Below the pieces are notes generated by a model, which made no database searches, had not been told where the DNA came from, and saw nothing but the letters and a program-made list of their open reading frames with translations. A stretch of 6,207 bases of DNA from Nitrospirota bacterium. Lineage in GTDB: Bacteria; Nitrospirota; Nitrospiria; Nitrospirales; Nitrospiraceae. The translations under genes and the position numbers were made by a program. This document shows, in pieces, positions 5,768 to 6,207 of the stretch (its first letter is position 1; each line of letters begins with the position of its first letter). Where the stretch lies: contig JAIBHQ010000058.1 of the NCBI GenBank assembly GCA_020028595.1, positions 1 through 6,207 of the forward strand, read 5' to 3'.

Positions 5768-6199
5768 TTAACGACCCAAGCGGCCGCCACCGTTTCCAAA
5801 TGTATTGAACGTTCCCGTATTCGGTGTCAGCGGCACCACCGGCGCCATCTGCTCGCGTGGCACGAGAGGCCCTCTTGGCGTGAAGGGAAGAACCGGCGCA
5901 GGTGTGAGGCCGGCTGGCGGCGTATTGAAACTGGAACGGGGGGAAGGCAGGGTCAAAATTGTACCGGACTGCATGCCTCCATGCGGCGACGTGAACTGAT
6001 AGGTTTGGAACCCGCCTCCCAGGTCCATGATCGTGCCCATGTTTCCGTGAGAATCAGAATAGGTCCGAAACCCATTGCCGAGCTCCATCACGGTACCGCT
6101 CGTCCCGTCGCTGCCTTGAATAATACTGATGCCCTGCGCCCCTGCATTTCCAGCTGACAACAGAAAAATGATTGTGAGGATCCGTGATGCGGTGTTCAT
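5768..6199 (-). CDS. Small exported Pro/Gly-rich repeat protein, function unknown
   Basis: The 143-residue product starts with a clear Sec signal peptide: polar MNTASR, hydrophobic ILTIIFLLSAG, and a cleavage-type AGA before Gln22, so the mature protein is likely periplasmic or secreted. No lipobox cysteine is present. Residues 35-47 (GTVMELGNGFRTY) and 55-67 (GTIMDLGGGFQTY) are near-identical repeats 20 residues apart; a shortened third copy, GTILTL, is at 79-84. From 85 to about 126 the chain is rich in proline, and it ends in a Gly-rich tail (FGNGGGRLGR). Repeats of this 'GxxMxLGxGFxTY' type look like short beta hairpins, and I have seen similar units in small secreted proteins of unknown role. 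Only eight bases precede the ATG, so its ribosome site and promoter lie outside the window; the signal peptide supports the start. The gene is convergent with the small-gene pair. Confidence 0.8.
   Translation of the reverse strand: MNTASRILTIIFLLSAGNAGAQGISIIQGSDGTSGTVMELGNGFRTYSDSHGNMGTIMDLGGGFQTYQFTSPHGGMQSGTILTLPSPRSSFNTPPAGLTPAPVLPFTPRGPLVPREQMAPVVPLTPNTGTFNTFGNGGGRLGR
5948..6097 (-). repeat. Coding tandem repeat (two full units and one partial)
   Basis: The repeats of the exported protein lie at 6097-6059 (unit 1), 6037-5999 (unit 2) and 5965-5948 (partial unit 3). Units 1 and 2 are 60 bp apart start to start and differ at the protein level mainly by Val/Ile, Glu/Asp, Asn/Gly and Arg/Gln exchanges, so they look like an old internal duplication kept under selection. 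Confidence 0.65.
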
Positions 6200-6207
6200 G
6201 ATCGGCC

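Overview
The window is a GC-rich bacterial chromosomal segment with dense, ordinary gene packing. It carries no mobile elements, CRISPR arrays or RNA genes that I could find. The gene content fits a free-living bacterium with aerobic or facultative nucleotide metabolism: a cobalamin-dependent ribonucleotide reductase, a YjbQ-family protein and a multidomain signalling protein. The protein style (MBL, receiver, cNMP-binding and GGDEF modules in one chain, and a small secreted protein with repeated 'GT[VI]M[DE]LGxGF' units) reminds me of Nitrospira/Nitrospirota. That placement is an impression, not a demonstration.

Layout. (1) Positions 1-868, minus strand: the N-terminal 289 codons of a class II ribonucleotide reductase (nrdJ), running off the left edge. 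It has no closed reading frame inside the window, so it is easy to miss. (2) Positions 869-949: an 81-bp divergent promoter region with a perfect TATAAT facing nrdJ. (3) Positions 950-1363, plus: a YjbQ/UPF0047-family protein. (4) Positions 1470-2483, plus: an unrecognised 337-residue cytosolic protein. (5) Positions 2487-4772, plus: a 761-residue fusion of an MBL-fold hydrolase, a degenerate receiver, a cyclic-nucleotide-binding domain and a GGDEF domain. It starts 3 nt after the stop of gene 4 and has no visible Shine-Dalgarno, so the two are probably translationally coupled. (6) Positions 4773-5073: a 301-bp gap with a candidate promoter and two hairpins. (7) Positions 5074-5409 and 5443-5688, plus: two small unrecognised genes, 33 bp apart and likely co-transcribed. 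(8) Positions 5768-6199, minus: a small exported repeat protein, convergent with the preceding pair. The 79-bp convergent gap (5689-5767) shows no convincing terminator.

How the genes may work together. The centre of interest is the pair at 1470-4772. The fusion protein combines a putative phosphoesterase, a cNMP sensor and a probable diguanylate cyclase in one polypeptide, and it is produced together with an unknown partner. This could link one nucleotide signal or phosphoester substrate to c-di-GMP output, but the substrate, ligand and activity cannot be read from the sequence. The nrdJ and yjbQ genes flank it as ordinary housekeeping neighbours with no evident functional tie.
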